Shown here piece by piece: positions 5,039-7,702 of a stretch of 7,702 nucleotides of DNA. The stretch's first letter is position 1. Each line of letters opens with the position of its first letter. The stretch is taken from assembly GCA_013335845.1 (NCBI GenBank), contig JAAXUU010000053.1, positions 1-7,702 on the forward strand. The letters are read 5' to 3'. The notes under the pieces were generated by a model. The model saw only the letters and a program-made list of their open reading frames with translations. It was not told the origin of the DNA and searched no databases. The position numbers and the translations under genes were made by a program. The stretch comes from Actinomycetota bacterium. GTDB lineage: Bacteria > Actinomycetota > Coriobacteriia > Coriobacteriales > RUG844.

Positions 5039-7296
5039 GGGTTTCCGTCCTGTGTAGGAGTTTCGACGACTGCGGGACTCTCGGTGGTAGCGGGCACTTC
5101 TACAGTTGCCGGTGGCTCCTTCGTTCCCACATATATCACTTCATTGCGTGGTTTATACACGGATTTGAAGGTATCTGTGCGGATGTTCTCGCCGTCATCG
5201 GTGACATACCGTGTGACTATGATGGATTTCCCGTTTTCTCCGGCTGTTTCAATCCGGGTTTCGCCGATATACATCGTATCGTCATTCAGGGTTCTCGTGC
5301 TGAATGCAGCGCCTTCAGTCCATTCACTCGCTTCGGAGGCTACGGTATAACCGGGGCTTGTTCCCCAGAGTGTGATAGTTACCGTCGTTTCCGTGTAATC
5401 TGCAGTGATCATCAACCATGAGGAGGTCTCATTCGTGAATTTCAGATCAGGAGAAGGATATGAGACCGTCGCATCTCGTCCTTCGGGATATCCGACGATG
5501 AACAGCGAGTGGTTATGTCGTTCATCGATTGGGAAACCGGCTTCAAACGCAGCGTTGAAAAGCGTGGTGGCGACGAGGCAGATTCCCCCGCCGATCTGAT
5601 CGACATACTCACCGCTCACAATGGCTCCGGCAGCTTCGAAACCCTTCTCTTCATTGCACTCCCCTACGGATTCATGGAAGGACCAGGTGGTGTTCGGTTC
5701 GATGAACATCCCGTTCAGTAGATCGCACAAGAGGTAGATATTATGCACCCGTGCTCCCGAACCGTGGAATTCGACGGTATAGGTCGAGACCTGCTCGATG
5801 ATACCCCTGGAATTCGCAGCTTCTGTACTTAATGCCGGTTCGACCGCAGCTGCCTGAAGTGCGATGTTTCGGTCTACAGGTTCATCGCTTTCACCGAATA
5901 GAATGGTTTGGAGCGCGGCTATCCCTTGATCGAGATCAGGTCCCTTCCCCTCTTGACTTTCCGACACAGCGATTGTGTCGCCATCGATGAGGAATCGGGC
6001 ATCGACCGGAGCGACGACGACACCTTCACCCAGAAGTCCCATTATCACACCTTCGGTAGCCGATGGCTCAACAAAGGGAACGAGTACGGCTGCATCGCCT
6101 TCACCCTCGATTCGCGTGCCCAAGCAGGAGCCGAGCTCGCCGGTGCCGAATTCCCACGAACTTCCTTCGTAGGTCATAGTAACGGGCGATGCGATGGCGG
6201 TGCGGACACTTTGGGCGACTTCCTCGGCTTCGGTGTCATCGATCACATAAGGTGTGATACGCATAGTCACAACGAAGCTATGCGTATCCAGCAGGAAAGC
6301 TTTTGCGAGTTCCGAGGAGAATATCTCTTTATCGACCAGATTCCCCGATGAAGCGGGGGTGACCGATACTATTCCGTCTTGAATCGAGATCGAGGCGTTG
6401 ACGACGGGAGTCCCGATCGTCTGATCGATCACTCCTGTTACGCCGATGAAGAGACTCTCGTCATAGACGATTTGAGGATCGACGGAGTAACCTACCAGAA
6501 GGGCCGCCAAACGGTCGGTGAAAAAGGTCCATGTACGCCCGACGGAATACGCTTCAGATGCCAAAGCGACACCATCGATGCCCGCCCCGATGGTCGATGG
6601 TGTGATGTCCCAAGCGGAATAACTTGGGTTATCCGTTGAGGTTTCGACGCGAGTTCCCGAACCGGAACCATCCCCTTCGCCCTCTCCGGGCGCGCTCGAT
6701 CCCCCGTCATCGACTGCATCTATGAGTGTGAGCGCTTCGAGCTGGATCTGACCTTCTTTCGATGCATATACAGTTGCGGAACTCGTTTCAAGTCGCGCTG
6801 TGAGTTGCTCTTCAAGCAGTACACTTGCGTCCTCTTTCGTCATTCCTCCGACATCGATACCTGCGACTGTGACACCCGGGTGGATCTTCCCCGTCGTCAC
6901 CAGTGCATCGACGGCTGAAAACGCAAGGGATCCGACGAGAAGAACTCCGATAATTCCGGCGACGATACGTTTCGCGGGTGTGTCGATCCTGGCTTGGAAG
7001 CGTTCAATGAGCGTGAGGCGATTGTTCTTCGATGCACGTTTCGTCTGACTCACCTTGGAACGAGACGCACCGGAACGGGATGCACCGGAACGAGATGTAC
7101 CGGAACGAGATGTACCACTGGTCCTGGTAGAAGGGGTCGTTCGTGCCGACCGATGCGCTGCAGTAGAACTGCTACGCGGTTTAGAGGTTGTGGTGCCTGC
7201 ATGTGAAGAGGTGGTGCGTTTCGAACCCGTACTTCTAGCTGATGTGCGGGTGGTGTGTGTGGTATCTCGTGTTCCGTTTGTGTTTCGTGAACTCAC
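5035..7296 (-). CDS. VanW-family membrane-anchored protein with peptidoglycan-binding-like repeats
   Basis: 753 residues. Order: a Ser/Thr/Arg-rich, probably disordered cytoplasmic tail (1-110); one transmembrane helix (about 111-131) with no cleavage site, so N-in/C-out; a YoaR-type putative peptidoglycan-binding domain (about 137-345) starting HPGVTVAGIDVGGMT and split by an acidic Gly/Ser-rich insert (197-216); a second such region (about 350-450); the VanW domain (about 500-630) with RVHNI, IEPNTTWSFHESVG, IGGGIC, ERHNHS and GRDATVSYPSPDLKF; a G5-like stretch ending YKPRNEVIYVGTK (about 650-726); and a Pro/Thr-rich tail. VanW is named from vanB clusters but its function is unknown; nothing here indicates glycopeptide resistance. 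Within GGGIC-x-V the usual Gln is Leu573. The start is GTG at 7296 with GGGAG ten bases upstream, 36 bp after the previous gene. An envelope role is inferred from topology and domains. Confidence 0.92.
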   Translation of the reverse strand: MSSRNTNGTRDTTHTTRTSARSTGSKRTTSSHAGTTTSKPRSSSTAAHRSARTTPSTRTSGTSRSGTSRSGASRSGASRSKVSQTKRASKNNRLTLIERFQARIDTPAKRIVAGIIGVLLVGSLAFSAVDALVTTGKIHPGVTVAGIDVGGMTKEDASVLLEEQLTARLETSSATVYASKEGQIQLEALTLIDAVDDGGSSAPGEGEGDGSGSGTRVETSTDNPSYSAWDITPSTIGAGIDGVALASEAYSVGRTWTFFTDRLAALLVGYSVDPQIVYDESLFIGVTGVIDQTIGTPVVNASISIQDGIVSVTPASSGNLVDKEIFSSELAKAFLLDTHSFVVTMRITPYVIDDTEAEEVAQSVRTAIASPVTMTYEGSSWEFGTGELGSCLGTRIEGEGDAAVLVPFVEPSATEGVIMGLLGEGVVVAPVDARFLIDGDTIAVSESQEGKGPDLDQGIAALQTILFGESDEPVDRNIALQAAAVEPALSTEAANSRGIIEQVSTYTVEFHGSGARVHNIYLLCDLLNGMFIEPNTTWSFHESVGECNEEKGFEAAGAIVSGEYVDQIGGGICLVATTLFNAAFEAGFPIDERHNHSLFIVGYPEGRDATVSYPSPDLKFTNETSSWLMITADYTETTVTITLWGTSPGYTVASEASEWTEGAAFSTRTLNDDTMYIGETRIETAGENGKSIIVTRYVTDDGENIRTDTFKSVYKPRNEVIYVGTKEPPATVEVPATTESPAVVETPTQDGNP
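7057..7116 (-). repeat. Four tandem 15-bp repeats in the VanW N-terminal tail
   Basis: On the plus strand the unit is GGAACGAGATGTACC. The four copies are 7057-7071, 7072-7086, 7087-7101 and 7102-7116; the last two are identical and the others differ at one to three positions. In the protein they encode Ser-Gly-Thr/Ala-Ser-Arg pentapeptides (residues 60-80), two with Thr and two with Ala. The unit is in frame, so copy changes would lengthen or shorten the tail without breaking the gene. Confidence 0.92.
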
Positions 7297-7306
7297 GTCG
7301 TGGTTT

Positions 7307-7311
7307 CTCCC
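7307..7311 (-). promoter_or_regulatory. Ribosome binding site of the VanW-family gene
   Basis: GGGAG on the minus strand, ten bases before GTG 7296. It supports the non-ATG start. Confidence 0.6.
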
Positions 7312-7332
7312 GGTGGTTGCTCAGCCGGCTGC

Positions 7333-7690
7333 TTAATCCGATGCCATAGCTGTCTGATAGTTCCTAAGCAGAGTCCTTCCCTTGGAGAAGTATATGATCG
7401 CGGTTGAGAGTGAGAAGAGGATACCCACATAGACGAGCCATATACCGAGGGCAAAAGGATCAACCCCGAACCCCGGGAGATATGGGAGGCTCGCGATGTT
7501 TAAACCGCTGACGATCGGCCAATTGATGAGTAGAGAAGCGAAGCCCACGAACAAGAGTGTCGTGGTTACTTTGCCTAGGTAGATTACAGGCACATTCTCC
7601 CCATGGGTTTTGATGTTGAAGTAGAGCGTACCTGTCAGCAGGACTATATCGCGACTGATAAGAAGCACTACGATCCACAAGGGAATCCGA
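7333..7690 (-). CDS. CDP-alcohol phosphatidyltransferase family protein (C-terminal part only)
   Basis: About 119 residues, with the frame open to the right edge, so the N-terminus is missing. Visible are three hydrophobic segments, approximately LWIVVLLISRDIVLLTGTLY, VTTTLLFVGFASLLINW and LGIWLVYVGILFSLSTAIIY, and the family's late landmarks: PLW ... SRD at the start of one helix and LGKVTT after the next loop. These match the C-terminal half of PgsA-type enzymes, integral membrane proteins that move a phosphatidyl group from CDP-diacylglycerol to an alcohol such as glycerol 3-phosphate. The catalytic DG-x2-AR-x8-G-x3-D-x3-D motif lies upstream of the window, so substrate and exact name cannot be given. 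A TTG at 7680 is not the true start because it sits inside a conserved helix. Bases 7691-7702 look like sequencing adapter and were left out of the gene. Confidence 0.78.
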
Positions 7691-7702
7691 AGATCGGAAG
7701 AG
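7691..7702 (+). other. Illumina adapter remnant at the contig end
   Basis: The last 12 bases are AGATCGGAAGAG, identical to the first 12 bases of the common Illumina TruSeq adapter and in the read-through orientation. This is most simply untrimmed adapter at a contig end and not genome. The last trustworthy base is about 7690. Confidence 0.85.

Noticed and set aside
7057..7116. CRISPR array
   Set aside because: The repeats are 15 bp with no spacers, in frame within a coding sequence.
5035..7296. Vancomycin resistance gene
   Set aside because: VanW-family proteins are widespread outside van clusters; no vanA/B ligase, vanH, vanX or VanRS genes are present here.
7322..7331. 10-bp palindrome CAGCCGGCTG between the phosphatidyltransferase and VanW genes
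   Set aside because: No loop or U-tract, so not a terminator; too short to call an operator.

Overview
The window holds seven genes, all on the minus strand. Read in the direction of transcription (high to low coordinates) they are: the C-terminal part of a CDP-alcohol phosphatidyltransferase (cut by the right edge), a VanW-family membrane-anchored protein, a phenylacetate-CoA ligase, a tandem-ACT-domain protein, a D-Ala-D-Ala carboxypeptidase, a divergent GcvT-like aminomethyltransferase-fold protein, and a zinc-ribbon plus FHA protein (cut by the left edge). I see no RNA gene, CRISPR array or mobile element. No gene-free stretch exceeds about 180 bp.

Organism (inference): GC looks close to 50%. 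The FHA domain resembles the actinobacterial GarA/OdhI regulators, the VanW domain has an actinobacterial look, and a PaaK-ACT pair is typical of anaerobes that ferment amino acids. A member of the Coriobacteriia (Eggerthellaceae-like, moderate GC) fits best, but no marker gene settles it. The last 12 bases match the start of the Illumina adapter, so the right edge is probably a contig end from a short-read (possibly metagenomic) assembly.

Layout. 7333-7690: phospholipid synthesis, C-terminal transmembrane helices only. 5035-7296: VanW protein with a long Ser/Thr/Arg-rich cytoplasmic tail containing four 15-bp repeats, then one membrane helix and a large extracellular part. 4858-5034: the longest intergenic stretch, with a possible Met-rich mini-ORF. 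3541-4857 and 3111-3548: paaK and the ACT gene, overlapping by 8 bp. 1808-3121: dacA, overlapping the ACT gene by 11 bp. 548-1780: GcvT-like gene, 27 bp after dacA. 1-444: FHA gene with a strong ribosome binding site, 103 bp after the GcvT-like gene.

Working together: paaK-ACT-dacA-gcvT-like are tightly packed and very likely co-transcribed. Three products act at the envelope (phosphatidyltransferase, VanW protein, carboxypeptidase). The PaaK-ACT pair belongs to arylacetate/aromatic amino acid metabolism. The FHA protein would read Ser/Thr phosphorylation. A functional link between these groups is not shown by the sequence; shared transcription is the main tie. I found no clear new system. 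The most unusual items are the zinc-ribbon/FHA fusion, the degenerate GcvT-like protein with a low-complexity insert, and the repeat-bearing VanW tail.
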